A DNA stretch of 64,000 bases from Bradyrhizobium sp. CCGB12 (lineage in GTDB: Bacteria > Pseudomonadota > Alphaproteobacteria > Rhizobiales > Xanthobacteraceae). The position numbers and the translations under genes were made by a program. The notes under the pieces are model-generated. The model did not search any database, was not told the origin of the DNA, and saw nothing but the letters and a program-made list of their open reading frames with translations. The DNA lies in the NCBI RefSeq assembly GCF_024199845.1, contig NZ_JANADO010000001.1:6758001-6822000 (forward strand), in the 5' to 3' direction. Below are positions 20,195 to 27,705 of this stretch, piece by piece. Within the stretch, counting starts at the first letter, position 1, and each line of letters starts with the position of its first letter.

Positions 20195-20977
20195 ATTGCG
20201 GAGCGTGCTGATCACCGGCCAGGCCGCCATCGCGGCCGCCAGATGCTTGAGCGTGTGGCCCGAGACAATGTGCCCCGTCGCTTCGAATACGGTCACGTCA
20301 CCCAGCTCGAACAGCTTAGCCAGCACATAAAAGAAGATCACGCCGCCTAGCGGCACGCCAAGCGCGCCAGGCCGGGGCTGTGTCAACGCCAGTCCCACAG
20401 CAACCGCCACGCCGCCGAACTGCACGACCACCCATGGCGTGAGATTTTCGGATGCCACCCAGGCCGCGAGCAGGCCGGCAATCATCATCAGCACCAGCAC
20501 CGCCTCGCCGGCGCGCACGCTGATGCGCTCACTGGCCGCGATCCCCAGAAATCCCGCGAACGCCACCGCCATGCCCAGACGATCGGCGACGAGCCGTTGC
20601 GGCACGTCGGGGTCCAGATGATAGAAGCCTGAGCCTAAGCAGGTGAGGATCAGTCCCACGAAGAACCAGCTTGCACCCACGGGCGCATCATAACGGGCGC
20701 GCAGCCGCTCGATGCCCCAGACGCCCATCGCGAGAAAGGCGAGATTGCTCAGCACGTCGCCGGTGTTGGGCACGCCGAGCCAGGCGCGGCCGTCGACGAA
20801 ATGCGGGATGTGCCAGGCGGCGACAGGCAGCGCGGGCGCCAGAAGCGCCGCCAGCGCCAGAACGAGGAGCGCACCGATCAGGTATTTTTCGCGAGCTTGC
20901 GGCGCGCCGAACCTGACCCGACGGGGCATTGACGGGAGCCTGGCAGCGGTCGCGTGGTCGGGATCATGGGCGCGCAT
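20180..20977 (-). CDS. Ceramidase-like integral membrane protein (CREST superfamily)
   Basis: A 265-residue protein with about seven membrane segments. The pattern NTGDVLSNLAFLAMGVWGIE early, GSGFYHLDPD in the middle and GHTLKHLAAAMAAWPV near the end resembles the metal-ligand positions of alkaline ceramidases and other CREST membrane hydrolases. The role may be hydrolysis of an amide bond in a lipid, but substrate and activity are inferred from motif layout only. The last residues (NRRVD) are encoded inside a palindromic repeat, so the native C-terminus may have been altered by repeat insertion. Two operator-like palindromes lie directly upstream. An internal ATG at 20929 is an alternative start. 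Confidence 0.65.
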   Translation of the reverse strand: MRAHDPDHATAARLPSMPRRVRFGAPQAREKYLIGALLVLALAALLAPALPVAAWHIPHFVDGRAWLGVPNTGDVLSNLAFLAMGVWGIERLRARYDAPVGASWFFVGLILTCLGSGFYHLDPDVPQRLVADRLGMAVAFAGFLGIAASERISVRAGEAVLVLMMIAGLLAAWVASENLTPWVVVQFGGVAVAVGLALTQPRPGALGVPLGGVIFFYVLAKLFELGDVTVFEATGHIVSGHTLKHLAAAMAAWPVISTLRNRRVD

Positions 20978-20991
20978 TTGGGGCCTACAAA

Positions 20992-21035
20992 TGAACAGTG
21001 TTCAATATTAGTAACCGAAACATGAACAAAGTTCA
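20992..21035. promoter_or_regulatory. Two 13-bp operator-like palindromes upstream of the ceramidase-like gene
   Basis: TGAACA-G-TGTTCA (20992-21004) is a perfect inverted repeat 15 bp before the gene's start codon. TGAAC-AAA-GTTCA (21023-21035) is a second perfect one. Their centres are 31 bp apart, close to three helical turns, so both would face the same side of the DNA. On the minus strand a TAATAT sequence lies between them and could be a -10 box. The form is typical of TetR-family operators, but no TetR gene is in the window. Confidence 0.6.
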
Positions 21036-21213
21036 ACGCTTATTTCGCTCCGCTGCGTTTGCATAGGATGTAACTGAAATCACTCGTAATTCTGACCTTT
21101 CGCTCAGGTCAGCGAAACTTGGTGGAAAATCTGCTTGTGAGATCGCACACACACGATCGATCCATTCGGTGTCAGGCTGGTCCATGCGTCCCGATCGACG
21201 CCTGCTCCAACGG

Positions 21214-21639
21214 ATGGATTCGATGATGCTTCTGTCCAGATCTCTCACCGGCCTCCTCGGCCTTCTTTTCACGTTGGCCTGTTGCACCGTCGCTCGCGCG
21301 GAGACGATCGACGTCTCCGACAATCACGGTGGATCGGTCGCCGCCTACAACGCTCGCTGGACTGAACTCGCCAGCCAGGGCGTGAATGTCCGCATCGTCG
21401 GCCCCTGCCAGTCCGCCTGCACCGTTCTGCTGGGTCGCATTCCCCGCAGCCGGATCTGCGTGACACCAGAGGCAAGTTTCGGCTTCCACCTGGCGCACCG
21501 GACTGACGCAACGGCGACGCTGCGTGCCGCTTACGCGGCGGACATCACGTCCTGGATCAATGCCCATGGCGGTCTCACCCAGGATTTTATCTGGATGCGG
21601 GCACCCGACACCTATCGGTATTTCAAGAAGTGTTCGTAG
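21214..21639 (+). CDS. Small secreted ClpP-like protein of unknown function
   Basis: About 141 residues. The N-terminus from the ATG at 21214 (or 21223) gives a signal peptide, LLSRSLTGLLGLLFTLACC up to AEA-type cleavage at ARAETIDV. The mature part has VNVRIVGPCQSACTVLLG, then ICVTPEASFGFHLAH. The Ser in a CxSACT context followed by a His about 35 residues later resembles the fold of periplasmic ClpP/crotonase-like proteins (COG3904 type). The third catalytic residue is not obvious. It stands alone between convergent genes and I cannot assign a role. Confidence 0.6.
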   Translation: MDSMMLLSRSLTGLLGLLFTLACCTVARAETIDVSDNHGGSVAAYNARWTELASQGVNVRIVGPCQSACTVLLGRIPRSRICVTPEASFGFHLAHRTDATATLRAAYAADITSWINAHGGLTQDFIWMRAPDTYRYFKKCS

Positions 21640-21644
21640 CCGCT

Positions 21645-23633
21645 TCACGCGGCCGACGAAGCAACCCCAATTTCCGCCACGATCCTGCCCGTGGTCACCT
21701 GCTCGCCCTCGGCGACGTCGATCGCAGCCACGACACCGTCGATGCCGGCCTTGTGGACGTGCTCCATCTTCATCGCCTCCAGCGTCATCACCGGCTGACC
21801 GGCGGTGACGCAATCGCCCGGCTTGACCAGCACGGCGACGACGCGGCCGTTCATGGCGGCGCGGACCTTTCCGTCACCGCCATTGGCTGCAGCAGCTGTC
21901 GGCGCGGCGAGGGTGAGATCGTTGACCGCGATCGGGATGCCGCGGTGCTGGATGTAGAGCCGGTCGCCATCGCGCAGGAATTTAGCGCTGTCCATGACGC
22001 CGTCATGCCTGAAGCGGATGGCGTCGGAATCGAGCCGGTCGATCTCGAAGCTGGCCTGACGGCCATCGGTGGCGACGGTGTAGCCGCCATCGCGCGCGCG
22101 GGTGATTTCGAGCTCATGCGCGTGGCCGGCGATCTCGATTTTCGCAGGGAGCGGGAACGTCGCCGACAGGCTGCGGCCACCTTGCCAGGCAGGCGCGCGC
22201 GGGTTGGTGACGTAGAGCAGCAGGCCCACCAGCGCCGTATCGAATGCGGCGTCCGCCCGCGGCGCCAGCAGCTCGTCGCGATGCGCGCCGATGAAGGCCG
22301 TCGTCGCCTCGCCCTTGGCGAAGCCGGAATGGCGCAGACACGACATCAGGAAGGCCTGATTGGTCGTCACACCGAACGCAGTGAGTTGCTCCAGACCGAC
22401 GATCAGCCGTCCCCGCGCCTCCTCGCGATTCACGCCATGGCTGATCACCTTGGCGATCATGGAATCGTAGAACGGCGGAATCTCCGAGCCCGATTGCAAC
22501 GCATGCTCGACGCGGATGCCATCCGGCACCTGCCAGCGCGCCATCCGGCCGGACTGCGGCATGAAATCCTGCGCGGCATCTTCCGAGCAGAGCCGCACCT
22601 CGATGGCATGGCCGAAGAATTTGATGTCCTGTTGCTTAACCGGCAGCGGCTCACCGCGCGCGACGCGCAGTTGCAACTCGACGAGGTCGAGCCCGGTGAT
22701 GGCTTCCGTGACGGGATGCTCGACTTGGAGACGTGTGTTCATCTCCATGAAGTAGAATTCGCCGCTCGCATCGAGCAGGAATTCGAGCGTGCCCGCGCCC
22801 TCGTAGCGCAGCGCCTTCACCGCTGATACCGCGACCTCGCCCATCCTGGCACGCAACTCCGGCGTCACCGCGGGTGACGGCGCCTCCTCAATCAGCTTCT
22901 GGTGTCGCCGCTGCACCGAGCAATCGCGCTCGCCGAGATGGATGGCGTTGCCGTGGCTGTCCCCGAACACCTGGATCTCGATGTGGCGCGGATTCTGGAT
23001 CGCGCGTTCGAGGATGACCGTGGGGTCGCCAAACGCCGCCTTCGCCTCCGATCGCGCGACGCGCAAAGCATCGGGGAATGCCCCCGCGTCGGTGACGAGC
23101 CGCATGCCGCGGCCACCGCCGCCGGCGACAGCCTTGATCATCACGGGGAAGCCGATCTTTCTGGCTTCCGCGAGCATGACCTCGTCACCCTGCTCGGCAC
23201 CCTGGTAGCCGGGCACGCAGGGAACACCGGCCTCCTTCATGATCTCCTTGGCGCCGGCCTTGTTCCCCATTGCCGCGATCGCCTGCGGCGAGGGACCGAT
23301 GAAGACCAGGCCGGCATCCTTGCAGGCCTGCGCAAACTCCTCGTTTTCGGCGAGGAAGCCATAGCCGGGATGGACGGCGTCCGCCCCGCTCGCCTTGGCG
23401 GCGGCGATGATCGCGGGGATGTTGAGATAGGATTGCGCCGGCAAGGCTTCGCCGATGCGCACGGCCTGATCGGCCTGCTTGACGTGGAGCGTGTCGCGGT
23501 CGGCATCCGAATAGACCGCAACGACGCCAAGGCCCAGCTGCCGCGCACTGCGCATCACACGCAGTGCGATCTCGCCGCGATTTGCGACCAGAACCTTGAA
23601 GAACGGCCGGTGCTGCACTGATCCGTTCCTCAT
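21645..23633 (-). CDS. Acyl-CoA carboxylase, biotin carboxylase/biotin carrier subunit
   Basis: A 662-residue alpha subunit. It has an N-terminal biotin carboxylase domain starting KVLVANRGEIALRVMRSAR, ATP-grasp loop VAGGGGRGMRLV, and catalytic region FYFMEMNTRLQVEHPVTE near residue 290. The C-terminal biotin carrier domain carries the biotinyl lysine in LEAMKMEHV around residue 630. The architecture is that of 3-methylcrotonyl-CoA, geranyl-CoA or propionyl-CoA carboxylase alpha chains. It overlaps the carboxyltransferase gene by 4 bp, giving the two-subunit holoenzyme. The acyl substrate is set by the beta subunit. Confidence 0.92.
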   Translation of the reverse strand: MRNGSVQHRPFFKVLVANRGEIALRVMRSARQLGLGVVAVYSDADRDTLHVKQADQAVRIGEALPAQSYLNIPAIIAAAKASGADAVHPGYGFLAENEEFAQACKDAGLVFIGPSPQAIAAMGNKAGAKEIMKEAGVPCVPGYQGAEQGDEVMLAEARKIGFPVMIKAVAGGGGRGMRLVTDAGAFPDALRVARSEAKAAFGDPTVILERAIQNPRHIEIQVFGDSHGNAIHLGERDCSVQRRHQKLIEEAPSPAVTPELRARMGEVAVSAVKALRYEGAGTLEFLLDASGEFYFMEMNTRLQVEHPVTEAITGLDLVELQLRVARGEPLPVKQQDIKFFGHAIEVRLCSEDAAQDFMPQSGRMARWQVPDGIRVEHALQSGSEIPPFYDSMIAKVISHGVNREEARGRLIVGLEQLTAFGVTTNQAFLMSCLRHSGFAKGEATTAFIGAHRDELLAPRADAAFDTALVGLLLYVTNPRAPAWQGGRSLSATFPLPAKIEIAGHAHELEITRARDGGYTVATDGRQASFEIDRLDSDAIRFRHDGVMDSAKFLRDGDRLYIQHRGIPIAVNDLTLAAPTAAAANGGDGKVRAAMNGRVVAVLVKPGDCVTAGQPVMTLEAMKMEHVHKAGIDGVVAAIDVAEGEQVTTGRIVAEIGVASSAA

Positions 23634-25246
23634 GGGCGGGCCACCGAGAACTGCATGCGCTGCGGTGTCCGCGCGTCGCCCTCGCGGCAGATCGCGAGCA
23701 CCTCGGACAGCACCGCGCGGGTGTCGCGCGGGTCGATCACGCCGTCGTCAAGCACGCGCGCGCTGGTCGAGAACACGTCCATCTGGCCGTCGAACACGCC
23801 GATGATCTCAGCCTTCATGGCATCGAGCTTGTCCTTCTCGATCGGCTTGCCGCGGCGCGCGGCGGCGGCCTCGGTCACGATCGCCATGGTTTCGGCGGCC
23901 TGCTCGCCGCCCATCACCGCGGTCTTGGCATTGGGCCAGGAGAAGCAGAAGCGCGGATGGAAGCCGCGCCCGCACATGCCGTAATTGCCGGCACCGAACG
24001 AGGCGCCGCAATAGATGGTGATCTGCGGCACCGTCGCCGACGTCACCGCCTGGATCATCTTCGAGCCGTGCTTGATCATGCCGGCCTCTTCGTAAGATTT
24101 GCCGACCATGTAGCCGGTGGTGTTGTTCAGATAGAGCAGCGGCGTGCGGGTCTGGCAGCAGGCCTGGATGAAATGCGTCGCCTTGTTGGCGCCAGCAGGA
24201 TCGAGCGGACCATTGTTGGTGATGATGCCGATGGCCTGGCCCTCGATGCGGGCATGGCCGCAGATCGTGGCCGGGCCGTAATTCGGCGCCATCTCGGTGA
24301 AATCGGAATCATCGACGATGCGCGCGATAATCTGCTTCATGTCCACGGGGCGCTTGTGATCCATCGGCATGATGCCAAGCAGCTCGTCCTGGTCGTAGCG
24401 TGGCGGCTTGAATTGCGGAGCCGCCCTGCCCGGACGTTCCCATTCCATCGCAGCCATGATCTCACGCGCGATACGCAAGGCATCGCGGTCGTCCTCGGCG
24501 AGGTAGTCACCGAGGCCGGAGATCTGCGTGTGCATCTCGGCGCCGCCGAGCTCTTCCTCGGTCGCGATCTCGCCGGTGGCGGCCTTCAGCAGCGGCGGCC
24601 CGGCAAGGAAGGCGCGGGTGCGACCGCGTACCATGACGATGTAGTCGGACAGGCCGGTCTGGTAGGCGCCGCCCGCGGTGGACGAGCCGTGCGTCACGGT
24701 GACGACCGGCAGGCCGGCGGCCGAGAGCCGCGCGAGATTGCGAAAGATGTTGCCACCGCGGACAAAATCCTCGACGCGGTAGCGCAAGAGATTGGCGCCG
24801 GCGCTCTCGACGAGCTGCACGTAGGGCAGCTTGTTTTCCAACGCGAGCTCCTGCACCCGCAGCGTCTTGTCGAGGCCGTAGGGCTGGAGCGCGCCGGCAT
24901 CGATGCCCGCATCGTTGGCGCTGACCATGCAGCGGACGCCCGAGACGAAGCCGATGCCGGCGATGACGCCGCCGCCGGGCACGCTCTTGTTCGCATCCGG
25001 CACGTCGAACATGTAGCCGGCGAGCGTCGACAGCTCGATGAAAGGTGCGCCGGGATCGAGCACCAGCGCGACGCGCTCGCGCGGCAGCAGCTGGCCGCGC
25101 TTGTGGAAGCGATCCTTTGCTGCCGCCGACGCCGCCCGCGTGCGCTCTTCCAGCGCGCGCATGCGGTCGATCAGCGCGAGCATGCCGTCACGGTTGGCGT
25201 GGTAGGCGGCGCCGCCGGCGGAAATGGTGTTTTCGATGACAGACAT
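23630..25246 (-). CDS. Acyl-CoA carboxylase, carboxyltransferase (beta) subunit
   Basis: A 538-residue carboxyltransferase that moves CO2 from carboxybiotin to an acyl-CoA. Visible features are RFHKRGQLLPRERVALVLDP at the N-terminus, TVTHGSSTAGGAYQTGLSDY, and ATGEIATEEELGGAEMHTQ in the N-lobe. The C-lobe has NNGPLDPAGANKATHFIQ and GASFGAGNYGMCGRGFHPRF. The GGAEMH...SGLGDYLAEDD region resembles methylcrotonyl/geranyl-CoA carboxylases more than propionyl-CoA carboxylases. The start at 25246 is chosen because codons further upstream lie in the palindrome at 25261. Confidence 0.9.
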   Translation of the reverse strand: MSVIENTISAGGAAYHANRDGMLALIDRMRALEERTRAASAAAKDRFHKRGQLLPRERVALVLDPGAPFIELSTLAGYMFDVPDANKSVPGGGVIAGIGFVSGVRCMVSANDAGIDAGALQPYGLDKTLRVQELALENKLPYVQLVESAGANLLRYRVEDFVRGGNIFRNLARLSAAGLPVVTVTHGSSTAGGAYQTGLSDYIVMVRGRTRAFLAGPPLLKAATGEIATEEELGGAEMHTQISGLGDYLAEDDRDALRIAREIMAAMEWERPGRAAPQFKPPRYDQDELLGIMPMDHKRPVDMKQIIARIVDDSDFTEMAPNYGPATICGHARIEGQAIGIITNNGPLDPAGANKATHFIQACCQTRTPLLYLNNTTGYMVGKSYEEAGMIKHGSKMIQAVTSATVPQITIYCGASFGAGNYGMCGRGFHPRFCFSWPNAKTAVMGGEQAAETMAIVTEAAAARRGKPIEKDKLDAMKAEIIGVFDGQMDVFSTSARVLDDGVIDPRDTRAVLSEVLAICREGDARTPQRMQFSVARP

Positions 25247-25260
25247 GACTTGATCCTGCT

Positions 25261-25346
25261 CGTCATTGCGAGGAGCGGAGCGACGAAGCAATCCAGACTG
25301 CTTCTACGGAGAGATTCTGGATTGCTTCGCTCCGCTCGCAATGACG
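25261..25346. repeat. Palindromic repeat, CGTCATTGCGAG family
   Basis: The arms CGTCATTGCGAGGAGCGGAG plus CGACGAAGCAATCCAG pair with CTGGATTGCTTCGCTCC plus GCTCGCAATGACG. It separates the carboxyltransferase gene from the BKACE gene within one transcription direction. The same family occurs at 38506-38586. Confidence 0.88.
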
Positions 25347-25359
25347 GTGAGGCGATACC

Positions 25360-26235
25360 TTACCGATTCGTCCCAAAGATCTTCCGCGCCTCGGCGGGAC
25401 TCGCGATCTCGCGGCCGGCGCGCCGGGCGCAGGCGGCGATGGCCTCGATCAGCTGGCCGTTCGACGTCACCTTCTTGCCATCGGCGAGATAGAAGGCGTC
25501 CTCGAGGCCGGTGCGTAAGTGACCCCCGAGCTCGGCGCAGCGCTGGTGCAGCGGCCAGATCTCCTCGCGGCCGATCGCGGTGACCTGAAAATGCGCTTCG
25601 GGCCGCTTCAGCTTGATCAGGATCGGCAGCAGCTCCGGGTCCGACGGCATTCCCGAAGCGACGCCCATCACAAAATTATATTCGAGCGGGCCCTTGTACA
25701 TGCCGACCTGGTGGTACATGCCGACGCAGCGGACGATACCGACGTCGAAGCACTCGAACTCGGGGATGGTGCCGACAGCGTTCATGACGTCGAGATAGTC
25801 CTTCACCTTCTCGACCGCGTTGTCGAACATCATCGGCGGCCAGGCCCAGGTGTTGTCGGCCTTCACTTTCAGGTAGTTCAGCGAGCCGGCGTTGCAGGCG
25901 GCGATCTCAGGCTTGGTCTCGCGGATGCAATCGAGCGCGCCGCTATAGTTCGGCCCGGATACGCCCGAGGTGTGGTTGATGATGACGCCGGGGCAGGCCT
26001 CGCGAATCGCCTGCTGGATTTCCTTGCTGACCGCGACCTCCCAGGATGGCAGGTGACCCTTGTTCGGCGCCTGCTGGCGCAGATGGATGTGCATGATGGA
26101 CGCGCCGGCATCGAACGCAGCCTTGGCCTCGCGCGCCATCTGCTCGGGCGTCACAGGCACGTTGTGCTGCTTCGGGTCGGTGAGCACGCCGTTCAGCGCG
26201 CAGGTGATGACGGCCTTGTCGCTCATGCCACTCAT
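25360..26235 (-). CDS. Beta-keto acid cleavage enzyme (BKACE / 3-keto-5-aminohexanoate cleavage family)
   Basis: About 291 residues. The protein begins SDKAVITCALNGVLTDPKQH and has AGASIMHIHLR, the paired zinc-binding histidines of the BKACE family, then NHTSGVSGPNYSG and GHLRTGLEDAFYL later, all conserved family blocks. BKACE enzymes condense a beta-keto acid with acetyl-CoA to give acetoacetate and a new acyl-CoA. Start choice is uncertain among GTG 26244, ATG 26235 and ATG 26226, none with a strong ribosome-binding site. It lies upstream of the carboxylase genes and may feed the same acyl-CoA route. Confidence 0.88.
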   Translation of the reverse strand: MSGMSDKAVITCALNGVLTDPKQHNVPVTPEQMAREAKAAFDAGASIMHIHLRQQAPNKGHLPSWEVAVSKEIQQAIREACPGVIINHTSGVSGPNYSGALDCIRETKPEIAACNAGSLNYLKVKADNTWAWPPMMFDNAVEKVKDYLDVMNAVGTIPEFECFDVGIVRCVGMYHQVGMYKGPLEYNFVMGVASGMPSDPELLPILIKLKRPEAHFQVTAIGREEIWPLHQRCAELGGHLRTGLEDAFYLADGKKVTSNGQLIEAIAACARRAGREIASPAEARKIFGTNR

Positions 26236-26325
26236 GTCTCGCACGTTGAGAATTCAACGCTTGCGATCATGTGACGCGCGGCATCCGGCTTCTTGCGCGG
26301 AGAAGCTGAAAAAAGGGCGAGACTT

Positions 26326-26440
26326 CGTAGGGTGGGTTAGCCGAAGGCGTAACCCACCACTTCTGTTGCCGCGGAAAGTAAAGAGGTGGGTTACGCTAGC
26401 GGACTGCGCTTCGCGCAGCCGCGAGCTAACCCACCCTACG
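26326..26440. repeat. Palindromic repeat, CGTAGGGTGGGTTAG family
   Basis: The outer arms CGTAGGGTGGGTTAGC and GCTAACCCACCCTACG are exact complements. Inner GCGTAACCCACC pairs with GGTGGGTTACGC. It fills the gap between the AraC regulator (ending 26450) and the BKACE start. Related copies are at 20081, 44391 and 52074. Confidence 0.92.
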
Positions 26441-26449
26441 GGAGCGGCG

Positions 26450-27250
26450 CTAACTCGCCTCCGCCAGCCTCACCGTCTCGGTGCTGCGATAGATCGCAAG
26501 ATCGCGCGAGCCGACGAAGATCGCGCGCGGCTTCAATCCGTAGAAGCGGCGGATCGAATGGCTGAAATGGGTGCTGTCGGGATAGCCGATGTCCTGCGCG
26601 AGGTGGGCGAGGTTGAGATCCTGGTTGGCGAAATGCAGCAGGTGCCGGGCACGCTTCCAGGCGCGGAAGGAGCGGAAGGAGATGCCGGTCTCTTCCTTGA
26701 ACAGATGCAGGAAGCGCGAGGCCGAGAGGCCGGCTTCGGCCGCGCAAGTGTCAGCCGTCACTGGCTCGCCGGAGAAGCGCTCGATGCGCGCGACCGCGCG
26801 CGTCACACGCGGGTCGAGCATGCGGCGCGGCAGCGCCTCGCCAAAGCACATCTCGTCGAATTCGGCGGTGGCGATGTCGCCGTAGCGGCGCTGGCGCAGC
26901 AGCGCATAGGCCGCGAGGATTTTTCGGGCATAGGCGGCTCGATCGGGTCCGGTCAGCCGTTCGGCCAAAGCCTCGATCACGCCATCCGGCATGCTCTCCG
27001 GCTCGAGGGTCACGCTGATTGCGGTGCGGTAGTCGCTGGCGATGGAGTGCCGCTGGTTCGGCAGGGTGACGAACAGCTCGCCGGTGGCGAGCACATCGTC
27101 GATCGTCAAATACAGGCTGCCCTTCACCGCGACGTAGACATGGCAGCAGCCGGGAGTCCGCTTCCGGGGCCGGCCGAGCAGGCCGGCATAAAACACCCGC
27201 TCCGGCGTGATCAGCATCAGATGGTCGGATTCGCGACCGCTATCTTCCAT
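26450..27250 (-). CDS. AraC-family transcriptional regulator
   Basis: A 266-residue regulator. The N-terminal half (VFYAGLLGRPRKRTPGCCHV...SLYLTIDD) looks like a cupin-type effector domain. The C-terminal third holds two helix-turn-helix units: CAAEAGLSASRFLHLFKEE and LAHLAQDIGYPDSTHFSHS followed by RRFYGLKPRAIF, the canonical AraC ending. The start at 27250 has AGGAG upstream. Its position between the BKACE/carboxylase genes and the acyl-CoA dehydrogenase operon suggests it controls this catabolic region. The insertion sequence lies directly upstream of its promoter. Confidence 0.88.
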   Translation of the reverse strand: MEDSGRESDHLMLITPERVFYAGLLGRPRKRTPGCCHVYVAVKGSLYLTIDDVLATGELFVTLPNQRHSIASDYRTAISVTLEPESMPDGVIEALAERLTGPDRAAYARKILAAYALLRQRRYGDIATAEFDEMCFGEALPRRMLDPRVTRAVARIERFSGEPVTADTCAAEAGLSASRFLHLFKEETGISFRSFRAWKRARHLLHFANQDLNLAHLAQDIGYPDSTHFSHSIRRFYGLKPRAIFVGSRDLAIYRSTETVRLAEAS

Positions 27251-27401
27251 TGGGATCCTCCTCGCGCGGCTCTTTGGCCGCTGCGGACGGAGGTCACCTT
27301 AGCGGAAATTTGGGCGCTGTCACGACGGGATAGCGCTGTCATGAGGCGCAAAGCGTTGGCATTCCAGGACGGCGATGTGCCAGTTCCGGAACTCCAAACA
27401 T

Positions 27402-27440
27402 CGTCGTCCTGGACAAGCGAAGCGCAGATCCAGGACCCAT
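27402..27440. repeat. Left remnant of palindromic repeat split by the insertion sequence
   Basis: The sequence TCGTCGTCCTGGACAAGCGA then AGCGCAGATCCAGGACCCAT equals the left arm of the intact repeat at 6471, apart from single-base differences. It stops abruptly at CCCAT where the insertion sequence begins. Continuation of the arm (CACCCCAGG) is found on the far side of the element at 28818. Confidence 0.88.
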
Positions 27441-27442
27441 AT

Positions 27443-27455
27443 GTGGACGGCCCCC
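27443..27455. repeat. Subterminal inverted repeat of the IS, left copy
   Basis: GTGGACGGCCCCC here is the exact reverse complement of GGGGGCCGTCCAC at the other end. It is located 2 bp from the inferred element end and is followed by a partly matching GGCA block. Confidence 0.9.
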
Positions 27456-27489
27456 GTGGCACAAGAGCTTTGTGAGGTTTGATCGGATC

Positions 27490-27650
27490 GCTTGCATCCA
27501 TATGTGCGGCCTGTTGATGCAGCTTTGTAGCCGCTGGCCAAGATGGTTTCCGCAACACGAGTTCCAATCACCGCTGCGACCTTGCTCGGCCAATGGGTCC
27601 CACGGATTTGCTCGCGTCTCGGGTCGACCGATCACACCATCTCCTCTGCT
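27490..27650 (-). ncRNA. Candidate bridge RNA of the IS110/IS1111 element
   Basis: The 250-bp region between the transposase stop and the left inverted repeat has no credible gene. It carries three segments related to the recombination sites. ATCACACC (27631-27638) matches the right half of the target, ATCACCCC, at 7 of 8. AATGGGTCC (27592-27600) is complementary to the left target half, GGACCCAT. CCATATGTG (27498-27506) is identical to the element's own junction at 27437-27445. On the minus strand the two target-like segments come first and the donor-like one second, the order of loops in known IS110 bridge RNAs. The second donor guide was not found. RNA boundaries are approximate. Confidence 0.5.
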
Positions 27651-27705
27651 CCTGCAGCTCCGGTTCGGTCGGCGGACTAAGTCGCCGGCCGGCCGAATCT
27701 CTCAA

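Noticed and set aside
21645..25246. Assignment of the carboxylase as the leucine-pathway methylcrotonyl-CoA carboxylase
   Set aside because: The expected partners (isovaleryl-CoA dehydrogenase next to it, methylglutaconyl hydratase, HMG-CoA lyase) are missing, so only a general acyl-CoA carboxylase call is made.
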